Below are positions 1 through 8,154 of a stretch of 64,000 nt of DNA, piece by piece (within the stretch, counting starts at the first letter, position 1; every line of letters begins with the position of its first letter). Made by a program: the position numbers and the translations under genes. The notes below the pieces were generated by a model. That model made no database searches and was not told where the DNA came from. It worked only from the letters and a program-made list of their open reading frames with translations. The stretch is from contig DDKB01000017.1 of the NCBI GenBank assembly GCA_002339675.1, forward strand, positions 708,327 to 772,326. Reading direction: 5' to 3'. The stretch is from Stutzerimonas stutzeri (GTDB lineage: Bacteria; Pseudomonadota; Gammaproteobacteria; Pseudomonadales; Pseudomonadaceae).

Positions 1-1376
1 GCGTAGCAGGCCGAGATGACGACGATCTTGTCGCGTCCGGCCAGTGGTTCGAGCAGGGCGGCCAGATCGGCGGCGGCCAGATCCTCCAGTGCAAGCCGTG
101 GTTGCGACAGTACCAGTTGGTGGTCAGCGGTCCCGTGGCTGGTCAGGTAGAGAAACACCAGGTCCTCCGGGCCGCTGCGTTCGGCCAGCTGGCGGATCGC
201 ACGGTCCAGGTTCTCGCGGGTCGCCAGCGGCCGGTCGGCGAAGTGGTCGCGGTGGTTGACCAGGGTGATCCCGCCGCGTGCCGCAAAACGCTCCGCCAGC
301 AGGTCGTGGACGTAGTCCGCTTCGCGCAGGAACACGCTCTGCTCGCCGTCGCCGCCCAGCGTCAGGCTGTAGAGTTCGGCGTCCGGGGTCGAGGCGGGAA
401 TCGCTTCCAGGGCCTCGGCCAGCAGCCGGCCCTGGCGCAGCAGGCCGACCTCCAGCGGGTCGGCCAGCGCATGGCCGTCGCGGTCGTGGCTGCGGCGGCC
501 GGCCCGCCAGGTGCCGTCGAGCGTAGAGCCGTCCGCCAGGGTCAGTGTGCCGCGGCCCTCGAACCGGCCGGCGCGAAAGGTGCCCTGGTAGTGGCTTCCG
601 TCGGGTTGCCGCAGTTCGCCCTTGCCGTGGTACTGCCAGTGGCGAAAGCCGCCGCGGTAGTGTGTGCCATCGGCTCCGCTGTAGACGCCATCCCCGCTCA
701 GTTCACCCGCTGCGAAACGTCCCTCCCAGGCGTTGCCCTGGGCATCTTCGTAGCGCCCCGGGCCGTCGAACTGGTCGTTGCGGAAGTCGCCGGCGTAGCG
801 CTCGCCGTCTTCTCCCTGGTAGGTGCCCGGGCCGCTCAGCACGCCGTCGATGAAGGTGCCGGCGAAGGTGCCGTCGGTGTCGCTGCGAACGCCTTCGCCG
901 TTCGGCAGACCCCGGACGAACGGGCCGTGATACTTACTGCCATCGGCCTGCTGCAGCCGCCCGGCGCCTTCATAGAGGCCGTCCTTGAAGTCGCCTGTGT
1001 AGCTCAGGCCCGGCTCGGTGTAGCGCCCCGGGCCGTTGAGGCTGCCGCCGCGGAACTGTCCTTCGTAAACACCGCCGCTGGCATAGGTGAAGCGCCCAGC
1101 GCCGTCGAACAGCCCGTGGCGGAAGCCGCCTTCGTAGTGGTCGCCATTGGCGCCGTGCCAGACGCCTTCGCCCTGCCACTGGCCGTCTTCGAAGCGCCCC
1201 TGGTAGTAGGCGCCGTTGGGATAGTCGATCCGCCCGTCGCCCTGTAGCAGGCCATCGACGATGTCGCCCCGGTAGCGGCCTCCATCGGGCAGGCGGGCAT
1301 CGGCCGGCAGCAGAGGCTCGCCGTCGCCACAGGCGGCCAGCAGGCAGGTCAACAGCAAGGGAGCGAGGGCGCGCAT
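1..1376 (-). CDS. MORN-repeat C13-family (caspase-like) peptidase lipoprotein, C-terminus outside window
   Basis: The frame is open from an ATG at 1376 to the window edge (458 residues visible, no stop). The N-terminus MRALAPLLLTCLLAACGDG is a lipoprotein signal with lipobox LAAC, so the protein should be membrane-anchored. Residues about 28-300 hold roughly eleven or twelve MORN repeats of the form xYxGxFxxGxxxGxGxxxxxxG (for example HYEGGFRHGLFDGAGRF). The C-terminal part resembles the C13 (legumain-like) fold: YLTSHGT supplies the candidate catalytic His, and the last visible residues ISACY supply the candidate Cys. Caspase/C13-like folds behind MORN repeats are known in Pseudomonas as uncharacterised proteins, so the peptidase call is by motif and the substrate is unknown. 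Only the end beyond the Cys is missing. Confidence 0.82.
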   Translation of the reverse strand, partial: MRALAPLLLTCLLAACGDGEPLLPADARLPDGGRYRGDIVDGLLQGDGRIDYPNGAYYQGRFEDGQWQGEGVWHGANGDHYEGGFRHGLFDGAGRFTYASGGVYEGQFRGGSLNGPGRYTEPGLSYTGDFKDGLYEGAGRLQQADGSKYHGPFVRGLPNGEGVRSDTDGTFAGTFIDGVLSGPGTYQGEDGERYAGDFRNDQFDGPGRYEDAQGNAWEGRFAAGELSGDGVYSGADGTHYRGGFRHWQYHGKGELRQPDGSHYQGTFRAGRFEGRGTLTLADGSTLDGTWRAGRRSHDRDGHALADPLEVGLLRQGRLLAEALEAIPASTPDAELYSLTLGGDGEQSVFLREADYVHDLLAERFAARGGITLVNHRDHFADRPLATRENLDRAIRQLAERSGPEDLVFLYLTSHGTADHQLVLSQPRLALEDLAAADLAALLEPLAGRDKIVVISACY

Positions 1377-1450
1377 GGGGTGGTCCGGCGACAGGATGCG
1401 CGCAGTATGCCGCAAACGCAGCGGGGTGCGACAAGGCCGCACCCCAGCGG

Positions 1451-1906
1451 TCAGACGATGCAGAGCGCCAGTGTTTCGGCGATGAAGGCGGGTTTTTCCT
1501 GCCCCTCGATTTCCATCACGGCGCGCGATTTGAGCAGCCACTGGCCCGGCTTCTTCTCATGCGCCTCGAGCAGGGTCGCGGCCACCCGCACGCGCGAGCC
1601 GACGCGGACCGGCTGCAGGAACCGCAGGCTGTCGAGTCCGTAGTTGACGCCCATCCGGGTCCCCTCGGGCCGGACCATCAGCTTCTCCATCAGCATCGGC
1701 AACAGCGACAGGGACAGGAAACCGTGCGCGATGGTCCCACCGAAAGGCGTCTGCGCCGCCTTTTCCGGGTCGACGTGGATGAACTGGTGGTCGCCGGTGC
1801 ATTCGGCGAAACGGTCGACGCGCTGCTGGTCGACGGTGAACCATTCGGAATGTCCGAGTTCCTTGCCAATGTAGTCGTTGAGTGCTGCGACGGGTACCTG
1901 CGGCAT
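1451..1906 (-). CDS. MaoC-like (R)-specific enoyl-CoA hydratase/dehydratase
   Basis: This 151-residue single hot-dog domain has the hydratase-2 motif DHQFIHVDPEKAA followed by GGTIAHGFLSLSL, which supplies the Asp/His catalytic dyad of MaoC/PhaJ-type enzymes. Such enzymes hydrate trans-2-enoyl-CoA to (R)-3-hydroxyacyl-CoA. The ATG at 1906 is preceded by a clear GGAGG site, so I prefer it to a longer in-frame start at 1981. It is monocistronic, between the MORN lipoprotein (same strand) and lrgA (divergent). The exact acyl substrate cannot be read from sequence. Confidence 0.88.
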   Translation of the reverse strand: MPQVPVAALNDYIGKELGHSEWFTVDQQRVDRFAECTGDHQFIHVDPEKAAQTPFGGTIAHGFLSLSLLPMLMEKLMVRPEGTRMGVNYGLDSLRFLQPVRVGSRVRVAATLLEAHEKKPGQWLLKSRAVMEIEGQEKPAFIAETLALCIV

Positions 1907-2090
1907 ATGGCCTCCGGGGCGCTGTTGGTCTGGTCGGGATAGCGAGGCGTCTACATCAGCACGCAGGCGCTGGTGAGGCAACCTTGCATGCCTGTCGCGA
2001 ATGGTCCTCCATAGCCCTGGTCGGTGGCGGAGGCGGGAACCGTCCGGGGCAACGGCTTATACTGACGCCCTTTTTGTTCTGGAGGCTGCC

Positions 2091-2453
2091 ATGCTGCTGC
2101 GCGGGCTCACCTGGTTGGTGCTGTTTCAACTGATCGGCACGGCGCTCAACGTGTTGCTGGTGCCGATGCTGCCCGGGCCGATCCTCGGTCTGCTGTTGCT
2201 GTTCGTCGCGCTGCTGGCGCGCGGGCATGCCAGCGAATCCCTGCAGGTCGCCGCCAGCAGCCTGCTGCGCTACTTGCCGCTGCTGTTGGTGCCGCCGGCG
2301 GTGGGCGTGATGGCCTACACCGAGGCCATTCTCGATGACTTTTGGGCAATCGTCGGGGTGCTGGTGCTGTCTTTGCTGGCCTCGCTGGTGTTCACCGGCT
2401 GGCTGATGCAGACCTTGATCCGCCGCCAGCAGCGCAAGGTAGAGGGGGCATGA
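2091..2453 (+). CDS. lrgA: LrgA/CidA family holin-like membrane protein
   Basis: This 120-residue, strongly hydrophobic protein has about four membrane segments and the family signature MLPGPILGLLLLF near residue 25. LrgA/CidA proteins are small inner-membrane proteins tied to murein hydrolase control, metabolite export and programmed lysis. The start at 2091 follows a GGAGG site (ctggaggctgcc). A TATACT hexamer at 2058-2063 could be a -10 element, but no good -35 is visible. The stop overlaps the lrgB start (ATGA), so the pair is translationally coupled. Confidence 0.9.
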   Translation: MLLRGLTWLVLFQLIGTALNVLLVPMLPGPILGLLLLFVALLARGHASESLQVAASSLLRYLPLLLVPPAVGVMAYTEAILDDFWAIVGVLVLSLLASLVFTGWLMQTLIRRQQRKVEGA

Positions 2454-3169
2454 TCTCAGTCCCTTGGCAGGCGGCGCTGGACGCGGTGATCCACCATCCG
2501 TTGTTCGGCGTGGCGATCACCCTGGCGGCGTTCCAGCTGGCCTATGCAGCCTACGAGCGGACCCGCTGGGTGTTCCTGCAGCCGGTGCTGGTGTCGATGT
2601 TGGTGGTCATCGGCATTCTCTTGCTGTGCGGCATCGGCTACGAGGAGTACCGCGGCAGCGCGCAGCTGCTCACCGTGTTGCTCGGCCCGGCGACCGTCGC
2701 CCTGGCGGTGCCGCTGTACCTGAACCTGCGGCGCATCCGCGAACTGTTCGGGCCGATCATGCTCACCCTGCTGATCGCCGGCAGCGCTGCCACCGCGTTG
2801 GGCATGGCGCTGGCCTGGGCGTTCGGCACCCAGCCGATGATGCTGATGACGCTGGCGCCGAAGTCGGTAACCTCGCCGATTGCAATGCTGGTGGCCGACC
2901 AGATCGGCGGCATCGTCGCGCTGGCCGCGGTGTTCGTGATGATCACCGGCATTCTCGGGGCGATCATCGGTCCGGAACTGTTGCGGCGCTTTGGCGTTCA
3001 GCATCCTGCGGCCCGCGGCATGGCGCTGGGCCTGACGGCGCACGCGGTGGGCACCTCGCAGGCGATGCAGGAAGGTGACGAATGCGGCGCCTTCGCGGCG
3101 CTGGCGATGAGCCTGATGGGTGTGCTGACCGCCGTGCTTTTGCCCCTGGCCGTGTTGCTGCTGTCCTGA
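2450..3169 (+). CDS. lrgB: LrgB/CidB family membrane protein
   Basis: This 239-residue polytopic membrane protein has the LrgB hallmarks LAPKSVTSPIAM (about residues 138-149) and AHAVGTSQAMQEGDE near the C-terminus. It is the partner of LrgA and probably acts in the same membrane complex for export or lysis control. The ATG at 2450 lies inside the lrgA stop codon. The length is normal for the family. Confidence 0.92.
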   Translation: MISVPWQAALDAVIHHPLFGVAITLAAFQLAYAAYERTRWVFLQPVLVSMLVVIGILLLCGIGYEEYRGSAQLLTVLLGPATVALAVPLYLNLRRIRELFGPIMLTLLIAGSAATALGMALAWAFGTQPMMLMTLAPKSVTSPIAMLVADQIGGIVALAAVFVMITGILGAIIGPELLRRFGVQHPAARGMALGLTAHAVGTSQAMQEGDECGAFAALAMSLMGVLTAVLLPLAVLLLS

Positions 3170-3208
3170 CGACGGTCACCGCCTCGCCGGTAACCCTGAG
3201 GAATCCAA

Positions 3209-3799
3209 ATGAAGTTGCCGCTGTTTCCCCTCGATACCGTGCTGTTCCCCGGTTGCACGCTGGACCTGCAGATCTTCGAGGCGCGCTACCTGGACATGGT
3301 CAGCCGCTGCCTGAAGGCGGGGCATGGCTTCGGTGTGGTGCGCATCATCGAAGGGGCGGAAGTCGGGCCAGCCGCCGCCCAGTTCGCCCCGACCGGCTGT
3401 GAGGCGCTGATTCGCGACTGGCAGCAGCGTCCCAACGGGCTGCTGGGGATTCGCGTTGAGGGTGCGCGTCGCTTCGATGTGCAGAGCGCGGAGGTCGAAC
3501 GCGACCAACTCACCGTCGCCAGCGTTCGCTGGCGCGACGAGGCGGCTGAACAGCCGCTGGGCGATGAGCACACCGAGCTGGCCTTGCTGCTCGAGGCGCT
3601 TGGCCGGCATCCTCTGGTCGAAACCCTCGGCATGGGCGGGCCGGTGCAGGGCCAGCGCGCGCTGGCGAATCAGCTGGCGTACCTACTGCCGTTCAGTCCG
3701 GAGCAGAAGGTCGAGTTGCTGCAGCAGGATGCGGTCGCGCTGCAGCTCGAGTGCATCGCGCGCTGGCTGGAGCAGTTGCAGGACGCCGCGCAGGCCTGA
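3209..3799 (+). CDS. LON substrate-binding (N-terminal) domain protein
   Basis: The 196 residues correspond to the N-terminal substrate-binding domain of Lon protease only, starting MKLPLFPLDTVLFPGC and continuing LQIFEARYLDMV, the PUA-like core. There is no AAA+ or protease domain, so it cannot itself be a protease. These stand-alone LON-domain proteins are widespread and of unknown role, perhaps adaptors. A weak aggaa ribosome site precedes the ATG. It lies 39 bp after lrgB and converges on the DedA-PAP2 gene. Confidence 0.88.
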   Translation: MKLPLFPLDTVLFPGCTLDLQIFEARYLDMVSRCLKAGHGFGVVRIIEGAEVGPAAAQFAPTGCEALIRDWQQRPNGLLGIRVEGARRFDVQSAEVERDQLTVASVRWRDEAAEQPLGDEHTELALLLEALGRHPLVETLGMGGPVQGQRALANQLAYLLPFSPEQKVELLQQDAVALQLECIARWLEQLQDAAQA

Positions 3800-3823
3800 C
3801 CCACTGCTCGGCGGCAGCCGCCG

Positions 3824-5143
3824 TTACTGATAGCGGTACAGCAACATCGCCCCGGGCAGCGCCCAGGCGGCGAACGCGGCAATCAGGCCAAGGGTCGCCG
3901 GCAGGACCAGCCACCAGACCCGCGGCGGCAGCGCCGGCATCGGCGTGTGCCACTGCACCAGGGTCAGGCTGGTCGCGCACAGGGTTGCCGCCAGGACCGC
4001 GCCGGCGATCACGTCGCTTGGCCAGTGCACGCCCAGGTAAACCCGCGACGAGGCAATGGCCACGGCCGGCAGGGCCGCGAGCAGCACCCAGGTCAGGCGC
4101 AGGCGCGGCGGTTGCCCGCGTCCGGCGAGGACGCCAAGGGTGAGAAAGAGCGCGAACGACGCCGAACTGTGGCCGCTGGGGAAGCTGTAGCTGTGCAGTG
4201 GTTCGAGAAGAATCTCCGGGCGTACCCGGGCAAAGGTGGCTTTAAGTGCGCCGTTGGCCAGCGCCGTGCCGAGCAGCGTGACGATTGCGAAGCCCGCCGC
4301 TCGCCACTGCCGCATCGCCAGCAGCAGCAGGCCGAGCAGCACCGCCACCCATAACTGCGTATTGAAGTCGCCCATGCGCGTCACCACCACCATGACCTGA
4401 TCGGCCAACATGCTGCGCTCGCCCTGGACAACGCGCATCAGCCCCTCGTCGAACGCCACCAGATGTGGCCAGCCAATGATCAGCCCGGCCATCACCGTGG
4501 CGCCCAGTCCGGCGGCCAGTGGCGTGACCCAGCGCACCTGGTGCAGGCTGCTGTGCACCACCGCGCCGATGAACAGCAGCAGGGCGGCGATCACCAGGCC
4601 CGCTTCACTCCAGAACCCGTCCGGCAGTGGCAGGCGTACCGCGGCGCCGGCGGTCCAGCCCGGCAGCAGGTAGGCCATGGACCAGCCGGCCGCCGCGACC
4701 AGACTGACCAGCAGGAAGCGCCCGAACGGCATGTCGAGCATCCCCGCGGTGAGCGGCAACATGGGTCTCAGCGGGCCGACGAAGCGCCCGACCAGCAGGC
4801 TGGCGATGCCGTAGCGCTCGAAATACAGCTCCGCCCGGTTGAGCCATTCCGGGTGGGTGCGCAGCCCGCGCAGGCGGCGGATGTTTTGGTGATAGCGGCG
4901 CCCCAGCCCGTAGGACAGCAGGTCGCCGAGCAGGCCGCCGGCGTAACCCAGCAGCAGGGTCTCGCCCAGACTGAGCACGCCGCTGCCGGCCGCCAGCGCC
5001 AGTGCGAACACCATGACGGTGCCGGGCATCAGCAGGCCGACCACGGCCAGGCATTCAAGGCAGGCCACCAGGAACAGGCTCACACCGAGCCAGTGCGGGT
5101 GGTCGGCGAGCCAGCCGGTGAACAGGGTTAGCCAGTCAGGCAT
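3824..5143 (-). CDS. DedA-PAP2 fusion membrane protein (undecaprenyl-phosphate handling)
   Basis: The 439 residues join two membrane modules. Residues 1-about 200 are DedA/SNARE-associated, with GRFVGPLRPMLPLTAGMLDM. Residues about 210-420 are a PAP2 phosphatase with all three motifs: KATFARVRP, SFPSGHSSAS and SRVYLGVHWPSD. DedA proteins include undecaprenyl-phosphate flippases, and PAP2 enzymes include undecaprenyl-pyrophosphate phosphatases. The fusion would couple dephosphorylation and recycling of the lipid carrier, which is an inference. The ATG at 5143 follows aaggaa. The fusion is known in Pseudomonas and is intact here. Confidence 0.9.
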   Translation of the reverse strand: MPDWLTLFTGWLADHPHWLGVSLFLVACLECLAVVGLLMPGTVMVFALALAAGSGVLSLGETLLLGYAGGLLGDLLSYGLGRRYHQNIRRLRGLRTHPEWLNRAELYFERYGIASLLVGRFVGPLRPMLPLTAGMLDMPFGRFLLVSLVAAAGWSMAYLLPGWTAGAAVRLPLPDGFWSEAGLVIAALLLFIGAVVHSSLHQVRWVTPLAAGLGATVMAGLIIGWPHLVAFDEGLMRVVQGERSMLADQVMVVVTRMGDFNTQLWVAVLLGLLLLAMRQWRAAGFAIVTLLGTALANGALKATFARVRPEILLEPLHSYSFPSGHSSASFALFLTLGVLAGRGQPPRLRLTWVLLAALPAVAIASSRVYLGVHWPSDVIAGAVLAATLCATSLTLVQWHTPMPALPPRVWWLVLPATLGLIAAFAAWALPGAMLLYRYQ

Positions 5144-5324
5144 GGCGGGTTCCTTGGGAACGAGAGGATTTCGACCGGAGCAGGCGGTACGGGTTTCACC
5201 CGCCGCGCGCCGATGTGATGCGGGTATGCGGCAGGCGCTCGCGATTGGCCACCCGATTGTGTCATCTCCGGTCATGCCGGTCGCCATTCGCCCGGCGCCG
5301 CTGTGCGCGCGGTGCGCAGCCGGC

Positions 5325-5330
5325 TATAAT
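5325..5330 (+). promoter_or_regulatory. Candidate -10 element for proA
   Basis: A perfect TATAAT lies 35 bp before the proA ATG. The region 17 bp upstream (tgtgcg) is a poor -35 match, so this is suggestive only. Confidence 0.4.
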
Positions 5331-5364
5331 CCGCCGCTTTCCCTCCATTCAGGCCAGCCAGACC

Positions 5365-6630
5365 ATGACCGAGTCCGTACTCGACTACATGACCCGCCTC
5401 GGTCGCGCCGCACGCGAAGCGTCGCGTGTGCTTGCGCGCGCCCATACCGCGCAGAAGAACCGGGCGTTGCAGGCGGCGGCTGCCGCCCTTGACGCGGCGC
5501 GTGATGCGTTGGTCGAGGCCAACCGGCAGGACCTGGACGCCGGTCGCGCGAACGGTCTGGACGAGGCCATGCTCGATCGCCTGGCGCTGACCCCGGCGCG
5601 CATCGACGACATGATCGAGGGCCTGCGCCAGGTGGCGAGCCTGCCGGATCCGATCGGCGAAATCCGCGACATGCGCTACCTGCCCTCCGGCATCCAGGTC
5701 GGCAAGATGCGCGTGCCGCTGGGGGTCGTCGGGATCATCTACGAGTCGCGGCCGAATGTGACCATCGATGCCGCCAGCCTGTGCCTGAAGTCGGGCAACG
5801 CCACCATCCTGCGTGGCGGCTCGGAAGCGATCCATTCGAACCAGGCGATCGCCCGCTGCATTCAGCTGGGGCTGGCCGACGCCGGGCTGCCTGCAGCAGC
5901 GGTCCAGGTCGTGGAGACCACCGATCGTGCCGCCGTCGGCGCGCTGATCACCATGCCCGAATACGTCGACGTGATCGTGCCGCGCGGCGGCAAGGGCCTG
6001 ATCGAACGCATCAGCCGCGATGCCAAGGTCCCGGTGATCAAGCACCTGGACGGCATCTGCCATGTCTACATCGACCAAGCTGCCGATCTCGACAAGGCGA
6101 TTCGCGTTGCCGACAACGCCAAGACCCAGCGCTACGCACCGTGCAACACCATGGAGACGCTGCTGGTGCATGCCGCCATCGCCGGGCGGGTACTGCCACC
6201 GCTGGCGGCGATCTACCGGGACAAGGGCGTCGAACTGCGCGGCTGCCCGCGTACCTGCGAGCTGCTCGGTGGCGACGTGGCAGTGGCCAGTGAAGCGGAT
6301 TGGTCCACCGAGTACAACGCACCGATCCTGTCCATCCGGGTGGTCGATTCCCTCGACCAGGCCATCGAGCACATCAACCGCTACGGCTCGCAGCACACCG
6401 ATGCCATCGTCACCGAGAACTTCACCGATGCCCGGCGCTTCATCACCGAGGTCGACTCGGCGTCGGTGATGGTCAACGCGTCCACGCGCTTCGCTGACGG
6501 TTTCGAATACGGCCTGGGTGCCGAGATCGGCATTTCCACCGACAAGCTGCACGCGCGTGGGCCGGTGGGCCTGGAAGGGCTGACCAGCGAGAAGTACGTG
6601 GTCTTCGGCGATGGCCATGTGCGGACCTGA
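5365..6630 (+). CDS. proA: Gamma-glutamyl phosphate reductase
   Basis: The 421 residues are the normal ProA length. It reduces gamma-glutamyl phosphate to glutamate semialdehyde with NADPH in proline synthesis. Family signatures include PLGVVGIIYESRPNVTID, KSGNATILRGGSEA and the active-site region YAPCNTMETLLV with the catalytic Cys. I chose the ATG at 5365 (MTESVLDYM) because it matches the family N-terminus; the longer frame upstream has no family character. The stop overlaps the nadD start (TGATG). proB is not in the window. Confidence 0.97.
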   Translation: MTESVLDYMTRLGRAAREASRVLARAHTAQKNRALQAAAAALDAARDALVEANRQDLDAGRANGLDEAMLDRLALTPARIDDMIEGLRQVASLPDPIGEIRDMRYLPSGIQVGKMRVPLGVVGIIYESRPNVTIDAASLCLKSGNATILRGGSEAIHSNQAIARCIQLGLADAGLPAAAVQVVETTDRAAVGALITMPEYVDVIVPRGGKGLIERISRDAKVPVIKHLDGICHVYIDQAADLDKAIRVADNAKTQRYAPCNTMETLLVHAAIAGRVLPPLAAIYRDKGVELRGCPRTCELLGGDVAVASEADWSTEYNAPILSIRVVDSLDQAIEHINRYGSQHTDAIVTENFTDARRFITEVDSASVMVNASTRFADGFEYGLGAEIGISTDKLHARGPVGLEGLTSEKYVVFGDGHVRT

Positions 6631-7289
6631 TGGGCGCTAGTCGCGCGCCGCGGCGCATTGGTGTCCTCGGCGGCACCTTCGATCCGGTGCACATCGGGCA
6701 TCTGCGCGGGGCGCTTGAAGTGGCCGAAACGCTCGGGCTCGACGAGGTTCGCCTGATTCCCAACTTCCGCCCGCCGCACCGCGAGGCGCCGAACGGCTCT
6801 GCGCAGGACCGTCTGGCGATGGTGCGCCTGGCGGTGCAGGACCTGCCGCTGCTGAAGGTCGACGCGCGCGAGCTGGAACGCGACATGCCGTCCTACACCC
6901 TCGACACCCTGGTCTCGCTGCGAACCGAGCTGGAGGCCGGGGATACGCTGTTTCTTATCATGGGCTGGGATGCCTTTTGCGGTCTGCCCGGCTGGCACCG
7001 CTGGGAAGAACTGCTCGACCACTGCCACCTGCTGGTGATGCAGCGGCCGGACGCCGATAGCGAGGCGCCCGAAGCGCTGCGCGACCTGCTGGCGGCGCGC
7101 TGCGTCAACGACCCGCTGGCCCTCGCCGGCAGCGGGGGACAGATCGCATTCGTCTGGCAGGCGCCTCTCGGGGTTTCGGCAACGCGAATTCGTCAATTTT
7201 TGGCCTGCGGCCGGTCGGTCCGTTTCCTGGTCCCCGACGCCGTACTGGCTTATATCCACGCGCACGGGCTGTACCGGGCGTCGAACTGA
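6630..7289 (+). CDS. nadD: Nicotinate-nucleotide adenylyltransferase
   Basis: The 219 residues have the nucleotidyltransferase motif GVLGGTFDPVHIGH at the N-terminus and VSATRIR near the C-terminus. It adenylylates nicotinate mononucleotide to deamido-NAD, an essential NAD-synthesis step. The start is coupled to proA by an ATG overlapping its stop. rsfS follows 14 bp later, an order common in Pseudomonas. Confidence 0.96.
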   Translation: MGASRAPRRIGVLGGTFDPVHIGHLRGALEVAETLGLDEVRLIPNFRPPHREAPNGSAQDRLAMVRLAVQDLPLLKVDARELERDMPSYTLDTLVSLRTELEAGDTLFLIMGWDAFCGLPGWHRWEELLDHCHLLVMQRPDADSEAPEALRDLLAARCVNDPLALAGSGGQIAFVWQAPLGVSATRIRQFLACGRSVRFLVPDAVLAYIHAHGLYRASN

Positions 7290-7303
7290 GGTTGTGACAC
7301 GTT

Positions 7304-7663
7304 ATGCAGAATGAATCTTTGGTCCAGCTCGCCATCAGCGCCCTGGAAGACCTGAAAGGCGCCGATATCACCACCATCGATGTGCGCGGCAAAACCAGCG
7401 TCACCGATTTCATGGTGATCGCCAGTGGCACCTCCAGCCGCCATGTGAAGTCGCTGGCCGACAATGTGCTGGAAAAGGTCAAGGAACAGGGCGTGCGCCC
7501 GCTAGGCAGTGAAGGTCTGGACGGCGGCGAGTGGGCGCTGCTCGACCTGGGCGATGTGGTGGTGCACGTGATGCAGGTGCCGACCCGCCAGTTCTATGAC
7601 CTGGAGCGCCTCTGGCAGGGCGCCGAGCAGAGCCGCGCGCAGCACGCCGGCGAGCAGGAATAG
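7304..7663 (+). CDS. rsfS: Ribosome silencing factor RsfS
   Basis: This 119-residue RsfS/YbeB/Iojap-family protein carries TDFMVIASGTSSRHVKSLAD and WALLDLGDVVVHVM. It binds ribosomal protein uL14 and blocks subunit joining under starvation. It sits between nadD and rlmH, its usual neighbours. Confidence 0.96.
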   Translation: MQNESLVQLAISALEDLKGADITTIDVRGKTSVTDFMVIASGTSSRHVKSLADNVLEKVKEQGVRPLGSEGLDGGEWALLDLGDVVVHVMQVPTRQFYDLERLWQGAEQSRAQHAGEQE

Positions 7664-7670
7664 TCGATTC

Positions 7671-8138
7671 GTGCGGATCAGGCTGATTGCGGTGGGCTCG
7701 AAGATGCCGCGCTGGGTGGAGGACGGTTGGCGTGAATACGCCAAGCGGCTGCCGCCCGAACTGCCGCTGGAATTGCACGAAATTGCGCTCAATACCCGGG
7801 GCAAGAACGCCGACGTGGCGCGCTTGATCCGCCAGGAAGGCGACGCCATGCTGGCGAAGGTGCAGCCGGGCGAGCGGGTGGTCACTCTGGAGGTGACCGG
7901 CCGGCCCTGGAGCACCGAGCAGCTGGCCGCTGAGCTGGACAGTTGGCGGCTCGATGCGCGCAACGTCAATCTGATGGTCGGCGGTCCCGAGGGCCTGGCG
8001 CCGGAGGTCTGCGCGCGCAGTGACCAGCGCTGGTCGTTGTCGCCGCTGACCCTGCCGCATCCGCTGGTGCGCATTCTCATCGGCGAACAGATCTACCGCG
8101 CCTGGACCCTGCTCTCGGGCCACCCCTACCACAAGTAG
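7671..8138 (+). CDS. rlmH: 23S rRNA pseudouridine-1915 N3-methyltransferase
   Basis: A GTG at 7671 gives exactly 155 residues, the standard RlmH length, starting MRIRLIAVGSKMPRW. A longer ATG frame from 7596 would run inside rsfS and is rejected. The SPOUT methyltransferase motif VNLMVGGPEGLAPEV binds S-adenosylmethionine, and the C-terminal SLSPLTLPHPLVRILIGEQ is diagnostic. It methylates pseudouridine 1915 in helix 69 of 23S rRNA. It lies 7 bp after rsfS. Confidence 0.95.
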   Translation: MRIRLIAVGSKMPRWVEDGWREYAKRLPPELPLELHEIALNTRGKNADVARLIRQEGDAMLAKVQPGERVVTLEVTGRPWSTEQLAAELDSWRLDARNVNLMVGGPEGLAPEVCARSDQRWSLSPLTLPHPLVRILIGEQIYRAWTLLSGHPYHK

Positions 8139-8154
8139 TACAGCCAGACCCACG

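Noticed and set aside
102..1247. Long plus-strand open frame opposite the MORN lipoprotein
   Set aside because: It is a shadow of the repetitive minus-strand gene, which has a lipobox and clear MORN/C13 motifs.
5272..6618. Long minus-strand open frame opposite proA
   Set aside because: It is a GC-rich codon-bias shadow with no family motifs; proA on the other strand is certain.
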